From contig NZ_AP031498.1 of the NCBI RefSeq assembly GCF_042854845.1, positions 2,170,001 to 2,234,000 on the forward strand: a stretch of 64,000 nucleotides of DNA. The letters run 5' to 3'. The stretch comes from Maricurvus nonylphenolicus. GTDB taxonomy: Bacteria > Pseudomonadota > Gammaproteobacteria > Pseudomonadales > Cellvibrionaceae. The translations under genes were made by a program, and so were the position numbers. The number at the start of each line of letters is the position of its first letter. Positions within the stretch are counted from its first letter, which is position 1. Below, in pieces: positions 52,945 to 61,069 of this stretch. The notes beneath the pieces were generated by a model, which was not told where the DNA came from, searched no databases, and worked only from the letters and a program-made list of their open reading frames with translations.

Positions 52945-54516
52945 ATGAATGGTGCAGAAAGCTTATTAAAAACCCTGGCAAACTGTGATGTCGATGTTTG
53001 CTTTATTAACCCGGGTACCTCCGAAATGCACTTTGTTGCCGCATTGGATGAAGTAGACGGAATTCGTTGTGTCTTGGGTTTGTTTGAAGGTGTAGTAGCT
53101 GGTGCTGCTGACGGTTACGCCCGTATGGCGCGTAAGCCTGCCGCCACACTAACGCACTTGGGCCCTGGTTTTGCCAACTCCCTGGCTCACGTACACAACG
53201 CCAAGCGCGGTAATATTCCGATGGTGAATATTATTGGCCAGCACGCTACCTATCATCTGGAGTTGGATGCGCCACTGACCACGGATATTCACAGCATCGC
53301 TTCCCCGGTATCTCATTGGGTATACAGCTCTGAGTCACCGGAAGCAATTGCCAAGGATACTGCCAAAGCGGTACAGGAAGCCGGTCACAATAAAATCGCG
53401 ACGCTGATGTTGCCGACTGACGTATCCTGGGGAGACAACCCCAATGGTCCGGTTGAAAGTGTTGAGATTCCACCGTTGTCCAAAGTGTCTGAAAGCGACA
53501 TTACCAAAGCGGCTGAATTGCTAGCGCATGGTGATGAAACCATGGTGTTGCTGGGTGGCCCATACATTGATACTGACATGGGTATCACCTTATCGAAAAT
53601 TGCTAAAGCTACTGGTGCACGTATTTGTACGGAAACTTTTACCGTGCGCATGGAACGTGGTGAAGGCACCGCCAAGATCGATCGCATGCCTTACCGCGCC
53701 GAAAACGCAGTACAGGTGATGAGTGGCGTAAAGCACTTGATTTTGGTGGGCGCCAAGGCGCCGGTCGCTTTCTTTGCCTATCCCGGTATGTCCAGTGTTC
53801 TGACGCCAGAAGATTGTGAAGTCCTTAACCTCGCCACTGTCGATCACGATACCAAAACCTGTCTGAACGACTTGATGCTAGCCGTCAATGCACAAGAAGC
53901 AGAAGCGAACATCGCCACACGTGCGGTTCCAGCTATGCCTTCTGGCGACTTGAATACCCGTACCTGGACCGAAGTGTTTGCCAACCGTATGCCTGAAAAC
54001 ACCATTGTGGTTGACGACTCCTCAGCCTCTGGTGCCTTTGCTTTCCCGCTGACACAAAGCGCAGCTCCGCACGATTGGACCATGTTAACCGGTGGCGTGA
54101 TTGGCTACGGTTTGGCGGCATCAGTTGGTGCTGCAGTAGCCTGCCCGGATCGTAAAGTGGTTTGCTTACAGTCCGACGGCGGAGCTATGTACAGCATCCA
54201 AGCACTGTGGACCATGGCCCGTGAAAACCTTGATGTGACAGTTATTATTTTGAATAACCAAAAATACAACGTCCTGGAAGCCGAGTTTGCTTTGACTGGA
54301 GCCCGTGGTGGCAAACCGAGTCCAAAAGCCGCCAGTGTGTTGGATATTGGTAGCCCGAATATGAACTTTGTAGACATGGCGACCGGCATGGGTGTTAAAG
54401 CGACCCGTGCAACCACCGTGGAAGAATTTGATGAGCAACTGCAGGCCGCACTGGATACTCAGGGCCCATGCCTGGTAGAAGCCATGATTCCAGCCCGTGA
54501 GTTCAAGGTTAAGTAA
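52945..54516 (+). CDS. Thiamine-diphosphate enzyme (acetolactate synthase/benzoylformate decarboxylase-like)
   Basis: 523 residues with the three-domain ThDP fold. The N-terminal PYR domain has PGTSEMHFVAAL and the cofactor-activating E48 in LFEGVVAGAADGYARM. The central domain has MLLGGPYIDTD-like VLLGGPY. The C-terminal PP domain has the ThDP/Mg motif QSDGGAMYSIQALWTMAREN...NNQKYN; the usual GDG begins with Ser here. It resembles acetolactate-synthase-like proteins of about 520 residues whose reactions include 2-ketoacid decarboxylation and 2-hydroxyacyl-CoA lysis. The regulatory subunit of a true acetolactate synthase is absent, so a catabolic role is more likely. Confidence 0.87.
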   Translation: MNGAESLLKTLANCDVDVCFINPGTSEMHFVAALDEVDGIRCVLGLFEGVVAGAADGYARMARKPAATLTHLGPGFANSLAHVHNAKRGNIPMVNIIGQHATYHLELDAPLTTDIHSIASPVSHWVYSSESPEAIAKDTAKAVQEAGHNKIATLMLPTDVSWGDNPNGPVESVEIPPLSKVSESDITKAAELLAHGDETMVLLGGPYIDTDMGITLSKIAKATGARICTETFTVRMERGEGTAKIDRMPYRAENAVQVMSGVKHLILVGAKAPVAFFAYPGMSSVLTPEDCEVLNLATVDHDTKTCLNDLMLAVNAQEAEANIATRAVPAMPSGDLNTRTWTEVFANRMPENTIVVDDSSASGAFAFPLTQSAAPHDWTMLTGGVIGYGLAASVGAAVACPDRKVVCLQSDGGAMYSIQALWTMARENLDVTVIILNNQKYNVLEAEFALTGARGGKPSPKAASVLDIGSPNMNFVDMATGMGVKATRATTVEEFDEQLQAALDTQGPCLVEAMIPAREFKVK

Positions 54517-54549
54517 ACGCCTTTAAAAAATTGTTGAGAGGAATCTATC

Positions 54550-56205
54550 GTGGATTTTCATTTTGCCAGCGTTTTTGAAACCATTGCCGATGCGGTACCC
54601 GAAAGGTTTGTATCCATATGTGACGGTGAACGCTTAACTTGGGGTGAATACGACAAACGTGCTTCACGCCTTGCCAGCGCTTATCGCAAAGCGCTGTCTT
54701 CCGAGCCCGGTAGCGTTACGGATACCAAAGTAGGTTTGTATCTGCATAACTGTAATGAGTACCTTGAAGCACAGTTTGCTGCATTCAAACTGCAAGGCAC
54801 CTCCGTTAATGTGAACTACCGCTACCGTGCCGATGAATTGGTTTATCTGCTGGATAATGCCGATGTAGAAGTACTGGTATACCATGCGACTTACGCCGAA
54901 CGAATTTTAGAAATTCGTGATCGCCTACCTCGCGTAAAGCTGTTTATTCAGGTTGAAGATGAAAGCGGTAATCAACGCCCGGACTTTGCCGCAGACTACG
55001 AAACATTAATCGCCTGTCATGAACCTGATCCACGTTTCCAGCGCGATCCGAATGCACTTTATATTCTGTATACCGGTGGTACTACCGGTATGCCAAAAGG
55101 CGTTATGTATGAGCAAGGTTACTTCTGCCAGTACATGATCTCGTCGGGGGCAAAAGCACGTGGCATGACACCGCCAACTTGCTTGGCTGAAATTGCTGAT
55201 TACGTCAAATCCATGCCCGTAACCCCCGTTACCGTTGTAGCCTGCCCAATGATGCATGGTACCGGCATGTGGACAGGTTGTTTTGCGCCAAACTTAACCG
55301 GTGGTACCACCGTATCAACGCGTAAATTAGGTTTGGATGCCGATCAGCTGTGGCACTTGGTTGAAGAACATCGCGCAACCGGCATGGTTATTGTTGGTGA
55401 TGCCTTTGGACAGCCGTTGGTGAAGGCACTTGATGAAGCTGAAGAACGGGGAAAACCTTATGATCTGTCTTCCTTAAAACGCATTACGTCTTCCGGCGTT
55501 ATGTGGAGTATGGAAAACAAGCAAGGCTTCCTGCGTCATGCGGACATGATTCTCTCTGACCGCGTGGGCTCATCCGAGAGCAGCATGGGTGGCTCCCTAA
55601 CCACACGTAAATCTTTGGCCGCGGGAGGTAAGGAAAGTCAAACGGCCAAGTTTGACTTAATTGCTGGTGCGAAAGTCTTTACCGAAGAAGGTCGTTCAGT
55701 TGAACCGGGTAGCGGTGACATTGGCATGATTGCCTCTTCCGCGTTGGTCCCGCTGGGTTACTACAAAGACGAGAACAAATCTGCCGCTACCTTCAAAACC
55801 ATTGATGGCGTTCGCTACAGTTTCCCTGGAGACTTCGCCACCGTTGAAGCCGATGGCAGTATCACCTTGTTGGGCCGTGGCAGCCAGTGTATCAATACGG
55901 CTGGTGAAAAAGTCTTCCCTGAAGAAGTAGAAGAGGTTGTTAAAAAACATGCCTCAGTTCTTGATTGCCTGGTAGTGGGTGTTCCCGATGAACGTTTTGG
56001 CCAACGAATTGTTGCGGTAACCAGCTTAACTACAGAATTGTCTGAAGAAACTTTAAAAGATTTTACCAAAGAGCATCTAGCCGGATACAAAACACCAAGA
56101 GAGGTGTTATTTGTCGATGAAGTAAAACGTGCGCCAAATGGTAAAGCTGATTACGGTTGGGCAAAAGAATTCGCTTTACAAGAGTTGGTGAACACTGCTG
56201 AGTAA
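54550..56205 (+). CDS. AMP-forming acyl-CoA synthetase (FadD-like)
   Basis: 551 residues, GTG start with AGAGGAA upstream. The motifs are YTGGTTGMPKGVMYEQG, the A5-like SDRVGSSESSMGG, the hinge GRGSQCINTAGEKVFPEE (GEKV in place of GGxN), and the catalytic lysine in APNGKADYGWA. The GEKVFPEEVE hinge is typical of FadD3/FadD17-type ligases of actinobacteria that activate steroid- or terpenoid-derived acids, though this is a similarity of style. It closes the plus-strand run from 40011 and follows the ThDP gene by 33 bp. Confidence 0.88.
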   Translation: MDFHFASVFETIADAVPERFVSICDGERLTWGEYDKRASRLASAYRKALSSEPGSVTDTKVGLYLHNCNEYLEAQFAAFKLQGTSVNVNYRYRADELVYLLDNADVEVLVYHATYAERILEIRDRLPRVKLFIQVEDESGNQRPDFAADYETLIACHEPDPRFQRDPNALYILYTGGTTGMPKGVMYEQGYFCQYMISSGAKARGMTPPTCLAEIADYVKSMPVTPVTVVACPMMHGTGMWTGCFAPNLTGGTTVSTRKLGLDADQLWHLVEEHRATGMVIVGDAFGQPLVKALDEAEERGKPYDLSSLKRITSSGVMWSMENKQGFLRHADMILSDRVGSSESSMGGSLTTRKSLAAGGKESQTAKFDLIAGAKVFTEEGRSVEPGSGDIGMIASSALVPLGYYKDENKSAATFKTIDGVRYSFPGDFATVEADGSITLLGRGSQCINTAGEKVFPEEVEEVVKKHASVLDCLVVGVPDERFGQRIVAVTSLTTELSEETLKDFTKEHLAGYKTPREVLFVDEVKRAPNGKADYGWAKEFALQELVNTAE

Positions 56206-56254
56206 TTGAATAGCACTTATCATTTTTCCTATTTTGTTAAATGTGAAATAGATT

Positions 56255-56392
56255 GGGCTTAAGCTTGTGGTGCGGTGTGACCTTCCAAGGCCTTCGGAGG
56301 CAGGACGCCGACGCAGAGCGGGCATGGATGCCGAAAAGCGTGCCTTGGAAGGTCACACCGCATCGCAAGCGCCACAATCTAGTTAAGAACAA
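56255..56392 (+). repeat. Family C hairpin element, copy C4
   Basis: The arms 56271-56291 and 56342-56362 form a perfect 21-bp stem (starting TGCGGTGTGACCTTCC) with no similarity to the arms of C1-C3. The loop has the family C core in forward orientation. It forms a head-to-head pair with C5, in the same arrangement as C1-C2. Confidence 0.87.
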
Positions 56393-56415
56393 TTAGTTAT
56401 AGGTGTTCTAAATGA

Positions 56416-56545
56416 TAATGGTGGCGGCCAGAGCCCCGTTGTCCCTTCAGAAACACGCTGTTCGCCATCCATGGCCGCTCTGCGTCGGCGTCCTGCCTCC
56501 GAAGGTTTCTGAAGGGACAACGGGACTCTGACCTTCAGGCGATCC
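56416..56545 (-). repeat. Family C hairpin element, copy C5
   Basis: The arms 56430-56454 and 56505-56529 pair at 24 of 25 positions (starting AGAGCCCCGTTGTCCC). The loop holds the family C core in reverse orientation. C4, C5 and the box II/TetR-site region account for the 503-bp gap between the CoA ligase and hydroxylase genes; no gene is seen there. Confidence 0.87.
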
Positions 56546-56591
56546 TATGGGTTTCTTAATAGGTAATCAGTCTTATTCGTGGATTGAAATA

Positions 56592-56659
56592 GTCATTTTC
56601 GTAGCCCCCGTTGACGCTTTAGCGGCACTTTCACCAAAATACTATTCAAGCAAATAGTA
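56592..56659 (+). promoter_or_regulatory. Box II motif plus TetR-type inverted repeat before hydroxylase 2
   Basis: GTCATTTTCGTAG at 56592 is followed by CCCCCGTTGAC, and then by an inverted repeat TACTATT-6 bp-AATAGTA at 56640-56659. The same sequence layout occurs at 58948-59016, before the MaoC genes. The inverted repeat has the size of a TetR-family operator and the TetR gene lies downstream. Confidence 0.6.
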
Positions 56660-56708
56660 ACAATTTGGTGAAGTTTATCGCCAGACAGAGGCATTGGAGT
56701 AGAGCGAC

Positions 56709-58298
56709 ATGAAGAAAGTATCAGTATTAATTGTTGGTGGTGGTCCGCTGGGAATGACCGCATCAGCATTATTGTCCCAATATGGCGTTGATTCTCTGAT
56801 GGTGGATAAACGTTCCAGCCTGGATAACCACCCGCGTGCGCGCCTCTATGATGCTATCTCGTTGGAATTATTCCGCCAACTGGGTTGTGCTGATGAGATT
56901 GAGGCGACTGGCCTGGGCGCAGCCTGGACGCAGCAAAACCCTGTTTTCATCACCATGAAAGAGGGGCCTATCGCCAAGGCTTATACCCGTGAGTTCTACA
57001 GTGTTGATCGCAAGATCACGCCACAGCGCCCAGTAATGAGTTGTCAGGACTACCTGGAACCCATTTTATGGAAAACCGCTAATGAATCAGAGTTTTCTGA
57101 GTTGCGTGAGCACTCAGAAGTGTTTGATTTGGTGCAGGACGAGAATGGCTGTAGAGCTAAAATCCGTGATCTAAGCACCGGTGAGGTGGAAGAGATTGCT
57201 GCTGATTATGTGATTGGTGCTGACGGCACCAAGAGTTATGTGCGTGAAGTGATGGGCGCAAACATGGAAGGTGAGTATCGCGATCACTATTTCCGTGATG
57301 TGCTGTTTGAAGCCGATCTGGAGCCTTATCACCAGGGTCATATTGGTGGTCTGTTGTTTGTGCGCCATGGCAAGGCTACTGCGTTGTACCAGCCTATTGA
57401 TGGTAAGAACCGTTGGCGTGCACAGGTGCCTACGCGTGAAAAAACCGACTATACCCCCGAAGAAGCCATTGAGTGGATCAAGAAAACCACCGGTGCCGGC
57501 GACGAGCTGGACATCAATGTGCAGAGCATTCTGTACTGGCGAGTCACTGCGCAGACGTCTACCAAGTATGGTGATCAGCGTATGTACCTGCTGGGTGATG
57601 CGGCTCAGATCTTTACGCCTACCGGTGGTATGGGCATGAACACCGCTTGGGCCGGTGCTTATAACCTGATATGGAAGCTGGCTTATGTGATTAAAGGGCA
57701 TGCTCCAGCCTCAATTCTTGATACCTATGAAGAAGAGTGGAAACCTCAAGCTTACCGCCGTACCCGTGTCGCTATGGCGAATGCTGATTCAGCAGGTGCG
57801 ATGTATCGCGCTTATGAGGCCGGCGAAGGTTTTGAAGAGGCGGTAAACAGCTTCTATCAGTATGCCAGTTATACCGGCGTTATTTTTGGTTATGAGTTGG
57901 AATCGGATTTACTCCAGAAGGATACCGAGCATAAGCCTGCGCTGGGTATTGAGAATCAGCAATATATCCCGATTGTTCGCTCTGGTCGTCGTCTGCCGCA
58001 TGTGTGGATCGATGAGGCTGCCAATAAGTCTATTTATGATTGGTTTGGCTTCGACTATGTATTGGCGTTGGGTGAAGGTGCCAATGAAGCAGAGTGGGTT
58101 GAGGCGGTGGAAGCTATTCGCGCGCAGGGTTTCCCGATCCGTATCGAACACCTGCCAAATCAGCAATACACGCCGCTTGATCATGAACAGGCAATTCTGA
58201 TTCGCCCGGACCGTATTGTTGCGGCTCACTGGAAGAAGGTAGAGGAAGCGCCTAAAGATCTGTTAGCGCGTTACTTGCCGTTGAAGGACAAGGCCTAA
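56709..58298 (+). CDS. FAD-dependent aromatic hydroxylase-like monooxygenase, paralogue 2
   Basis: 529 residues, clearly homologous along its full length to the protein at 35275. The FAD site VGGGPLGMTASALLSQYG, the IGADGTKSYVRE motif, LLGDAAQIFTPTGGMGMNT and the C-terminal thioredoxin-like domain (PIVRSGRRLPHVWIDEAANKS) are all kept. The two paralogues should use related substrates; they differ most in residues 85-170. It is the first gene of a box II/TetR-controlled unit with the TetR gene 29 bp downstream. Confidence 0.9.
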   Translation: MKKVSVLIVGGGPLGMTASALLSQYGVDSLMVDKRSSLDNHPRARLYDAISLELFRQLGCADEIEATGLGAAWTQQNPVFITMKEGPIAKAYTREFYSVDRKITPQRPVMSCQDYLEPILWKTANESEFSELREHSEVFDLVQDENGCRAKIRDLSTGEVEEIAADYVIGADGTKSYVREVMGANMEGEYRDHYFRDVLFEADLEPYHQGHIGGLLFVRHGKATALYQPIDGKNRWRAQVPTREKTDYTPEEAIEWIKKTTGAGDELDINVQSILYWRVTAQTSTKYGDQRMYLLGDAAQIFTPTGGMGMNTAWAGAYNLIWKLAYVIKGHAPASILDTYEEEWKPQAYRRTRVAMANADSAGAMYRAYEAGEGFEEAVNSFYQYASYTGVIFGYELESDLLQKDTEHKPALGIENQQYIPIVRSGRRLPHVWIDEAANKSIYDWFGFDYVLALGEGANEAEWVEAVEAIRAQGFPIRIEHLPNQQYTPLDHEQAILIRPDRIVAAHWKKVEEAPKDLLARYLPLKDKA

Positions 58299-58327
58299 TC
58301 TGAACAGGCCTCACGTTCGAAAACGCT

Positions 58328-58948
58328 ATGGCTACCGCAGTAAAACAGCGTAAAACTCAGGAGCAGCGCAAGGCTGATTCTGAACGTGAAATTATCCGTG
58401 CGGCGATTGATGTATTTTCGTCGCAAGGATTTACGAAAACTACGCTTAACGATGTAGGCAAGGCTGCAGGTTATACCGGCGGCCTGGTGACCCATCGCTT
58501 TGGTTCCAAAGAGGGGCTGCTGCAGGCTGTTGTTGAAAAGGTCTGCGATGACCTTTATTCCGATACCTTCAGGCCGTTGATGTCGATCGCTTCTGCCGAA
58601 GAAGCGCTCAGGCATTTTATTCGGGAGTACTATTGCATGTTACGCGATCGTACTTCGGAAACCCGGGTTCTCTATGTGATGATGGGAGAATCTCTCGGGG
58701 CAGTCCCCATTGTCAAACAAACGATTGATGAGCTGAATCAACGGGCTCGCAGAGCGCTGGCTCGGTTAGTTCAAAAAGGCATAAGCCAGGGCGAGTTTAG
58801 AGAAAATCAGTGCTCGGAAGAGGCTGCCGTGATGATGCTGAGTTCCATCCGTGGCCTGGTATGGCAAATCCTGACCGATGAACAATCCCTGCATTTTGAT
58901 AGTGTCATTAAGCGCCTGGAAAACTGTCTAATTCGCGACTTGAAATAG
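58328..58948 (+). CDS. TetR family transcriptional regulator
   Basis: 206 residues. The N-terminal helix-turn-helix (about 20-65) has EIIRAAIDVFSSQGFTKTTLNDVGKAAGYTGGLVTHRFGSKEGLL, the standard TetR pattern. The C-terminal ligand domain is divergent, as usual. The gene follows hydroxylase 2 by 29 bp and precedes the MaoC genes. The inverted repeats at 56640 and 58995 on either side of it are likely operators, so it probably represses the hydroxylase and MaoC units until an intermediate appears. The ligand is unknown. Confidence 0.93.
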   Translation: MATAVKQRKTQEQRKADSEREIIRAAIDVFSSQGFTKTTLNDVGKAAGYTGGLVTHRFGSKEGLLQAVVEKVCDDLYSDTFRPLMSIASAEEALRHFIREYYCMLRDRTSETRVLYVMMGESLGAVPIVKQTIDELNQRARRALARLVQKGISQGEFRENQCSEEAAVMMLSSIRGLVWQILTDEQSLHFDSVIKRLENCLIRDLK

Positions 58949-59016
58949 TCATTATCGTCAGCCCCGTTGACCCAAAAGCCCCATTCTCAACAAAATACTA
59001 ATTATCCAAATAGTAT
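58948..59016 (+). promoter_or_regulatory. Box II motif plus TetR-type inverted repeat before the MaoC genes
   Basis: GTCATTATCGTCAGCCCCGTTGAC at 58948 matches the 56592 site. The inverted repeat ATACTA-10 bp-TAGTAT is at 58995-59016. The region from 58941 to about 59016 aligns with that from 56585 to about 56660. Confidence 0.6.
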
Positions 59017-59056
59017 CCGTCTTGTCCTTGGACGGGTGTAAGAGCAGAGGTAAGTA

Positions 59057-59548
59057 ATGAGCGAACAGCAGTCAGAAAAACTGCCTTTTATGGAAAAGGC
59101 CGTCCTGTGGGATAAGGGTAATTACATTGCCGATTTCGAAGAAGGCAAGGAATTTAATCACCACTGGGGCCGTACCCTTAACGCAGGCGATAACAGCCTG
59201 TACTGCGCCCTGACCCAAATGTACAACCCACAGTACTTCAACGTTGAGTACGCCAAAGAGAAGGGCCACAAGGGCATTGTCGTGGCACCGATGCTGGTAT
59301 TTAACACGGTACTGGGTTTGAGCGTTGAAGATCTGAGTATGCGTGGCCCGTTTGTCAGCATTAACGATTGTGTTTTCCATCGCCCTGTTTATGAAGGCGA
59401 TACCTTAACCTCACGCAGTACGGTACTGAAGCGTCGTTATTCCGAAAGCCGTAAAGGCCAAGCCATTGTGACCTGGAAGACCGAAGGGTTTAACCAGAAT
59501 GGCGAGCTGGTTGTGTCGTATGAACGATCCAATTTGCTGTTTTTGTAA
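59057..59548 (+). CDS. MaoC-like dehydratase, first of two
   Basis: 163 residues with a single hot-dog domain: an N-terminal KEFNHHWGRTL lead, then ALTQMYNPQYFNVEYAKEKGHKGIVVAPML. The hydratase-2 catalytic motif normally reads GDxNPxH; here the Asp and His positions are not conserved, so this chain may not be catalytic alone. The C-terminal part SINDCVFHRPVYEGDTLTSRSTV is family-like. It is followed 32 bp later by the second MaoC gene, and the two probably form one heteromeric hydratase. The pair precedes a CoA-ester lyase gene. Confidence 0.85.
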   Translation: MSEQQSEKLPFMEKAVLWDKGNYIADFEEGKEFNHHWGRTLNAGDNSLYCALTQMYNPQYFNVEYAKEKGHKGIVVAPMLVFNTVLGLSVEDLSMRGPFVSINDCVFHRPVYEGDTLTSRSTVLKRRYSESRKGQAIVTWKTEGFNQNGELVVSYERSNLLFL

Positions 59549-59580
59549 GTGCTAAGCGGATAAGAGATAGGAATTTAGAA

Positions 59581-60054
59581 ATGAGTCATTTAACGGGTAA
59601 CGACAATTACTTCGACAACTTTGAAGTGGGCGCAGTGTACAAACACGCACGTGGTAAAACCGTCACTGAAAACGATGCGGTAACCATTTGTCACATGGTA
59701 CTAAATAACGCTTCCGGTCACTTCGACGATCACATGATGAAAACCCTGTTTGATCAAGGTCAGGCCCACGTTGATCGCTCGCTGGTATACGGCGGTGTCA
59801 CCATGTCTATCATCATCGGTTTAGCCTATCAGGATACCGGCGAGAACGTGATTACTGAGCAGGGTATGACCGGATTGAAATTAACTTCACCGGTACTGCA
59901 CGGCGACACGCTGTATGCCTATACCGAAGTACTGTCCAAAGAAGACGTGGATGATAAATCCGGCAAGGTGACTTTCCGCCACTACGGTGTGAATCACCGT
60001 GATCAGTTGGTATTCCAGGGTGAGCGTACTGCGTTAATTGCCAAGGCTGCTTAA
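59581..60054 (+). CDS. MaoC-like dehydratase, second of two
   Basis: 157 residues, single hot-dog domain. The motif region reads HMVLNNASGHFDDHM: the catalytic histidine is present, while the Asp of GDxN is Asn. LVYGGVTMSIIIGLAYQ and SPVLHGDTLYAYTEVLS follow. The pair with the previous gene recalls two-chain MaoC hydratases. Next to a CitE-like lyase, a substrate such as a mesaconyl-, methylfumaryl- or itaconyl-type CoA ester is plausible, but this is inferred from place. 72 bp lie before the lyase gene. Confidence 0.85.
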   Translation: MSHLTGNDNYFDNFEVGAVYKHARGKTVTENDAVTICHMVLNNASGHFDDHMMKTLFDQGQAHVDRSLVYGGVTMSIIIGLAYQDTGENVITEQGMTGLKLTSPVLHGDTLYAYTEVLSKEDVDDKSGKVTFRHYGVNHRDQLVFQGERTALIAKAA

Positions 60055-60126
60055 GCCTGAAACGGTTAAACAGAATTAGAAAAGAACAAAGTTAAAGAGC
60101 CAAGATAAGAGATAAAGGTAGAAACT

Positions 60127-61056
60127 ATGAGCCAGAATATTAAACGCCGTCGTCGCTGTATGATGTCTGTACCGGGCAGCTCCGTTAAGAAAATTGAAAA
60201 AGCGGTTGCTATGGATGTGGATTTTATCTTCCTGGATTTGGAAGATGCCGTAGCGCCATCTATGAAGCCTGAAGCGCGTAAGAACGTGATCAAAGCGTTT
60301 AATGAACTGGACTGGGGTGACACCGTTCGCTGTTTCCGTATGAACGGTATTGACTCTCACTGGGCCATCGAAGACCTGATGGAAGTTGTATCTGCCGCCG
60401 GTAACAATATCGATACGCTGGTAATTCCTAAAGTGAAATACGCTCGCGATGTTCACTTTGTAGAAACCATGCTGGATCTGATCGAAGCCGAAAACGGCAT
60501 CGAGAAGAAAATCGGTTTTGAACTGCTGATCGAAGAAGTGGAAGGCATTCTCAACATCAAAGAAATCGCCGAAGCCAGTGACCGTGTTGAATCCCTGATG
60601 TTTGGTATCGGTGACTACACCCGTGCACAGGGCGTGGATATTCGTGATGCCTTCGGCAAACCTCGCTTCTATCCTGGTGATATCTGGTACCACCAGCGTA
60701 GCACCCTGGCATTGACTGCCAAAACCATTGGTGCTGATTTTGTTGACGGCCCTTGGGCTCCAATTCCCGATATGGACGGTTACCGCAACGAGTGTCGTAT
60801 GGTGAAAACCCTGGGCGGTGTTGGTAAGTGGGCTATTCATCCAAGCCAGGTACCTGTGGCGCAGGAAGAATTTGGTCCTTCCCGTGAAGAAATCGATATC
60901 TCTGTGAAAATGTTGGCACTTTTTAAAGAAGCCAGTGCACAGGGTAAAGGTGCGATTAAAGCACCAGACGGTAGCCTGCTGGATGAAGCCGCTATTCCTA
61001 TGCTGCAGAGTATTATCGATCAGGCTGAATTCTTCGGTATTCCATTAGAAGCATAA
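60127..61056 (+). CDS. HpcH/HpaI-CitE family CoA-ester lyase (malyl-/methylmalyl-/citramalyl-CoA lyase-like)
   Basis: 309 residues. The TIM-barrel begins with RRRRCMMSVPGSSVKKIEKA, and the metal and CoA sites show in FLDLEDAVAPSMK, GFELLIEEVEGI, GIGDYTRAQG and GGVGKWAIHPSQV. The length and the C-terminal lid helices (EISVKM...IPMLQSIIDQAEFFG) fit Mcl-type lyases, which split a 3-hydroxyacyl-CoA into acetyl-CoA (or propionyl-CoA) and glyoxylate or pyruvate, rather than citrate-lyase beta chains. The two MaoC proteins upstream would supply its hydroxy substrate. The next gene begins 13 bp later. Confidence 0.87.
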   Translation: MSQNIKRRRRCMMSVPGSSVKKIEKAVAMDVDFIFLDLEDAVAPSMKPEARKNVIKAFNELDWGDTVRCFRMNGIDSHWAIEDLMEVVSAAGNNIDTLVIPKVKYARDVHFVETMLDLIEAENGIEKKIGFELLIEEVEGILNIKEIAEASDRVESLMFGIGDYTRAQGVDIRDAFGKPRFYPGDIWYHQRSTLALTAKTIGADFVDGPWAPIPDMDGYRNECRMVKTLGGVGKWAIHPSQVPVAQEEFGPSREEIDISVKMLALFKEASAQGKGAIKAPDGSLLDEAAIPMLQSIIDQAEFFGIPLEA

Positions 61057-61069
61057 AGAGGGGAGAGTT

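Noticed and set aside
52945..54516. Biosynthetic acetolactate synthase (ilvB).
   Set aside because: No small regulatory subunit gene follows, and the neighbours are catabolic aldehyde dehydrogenase and CoA ligase genes.
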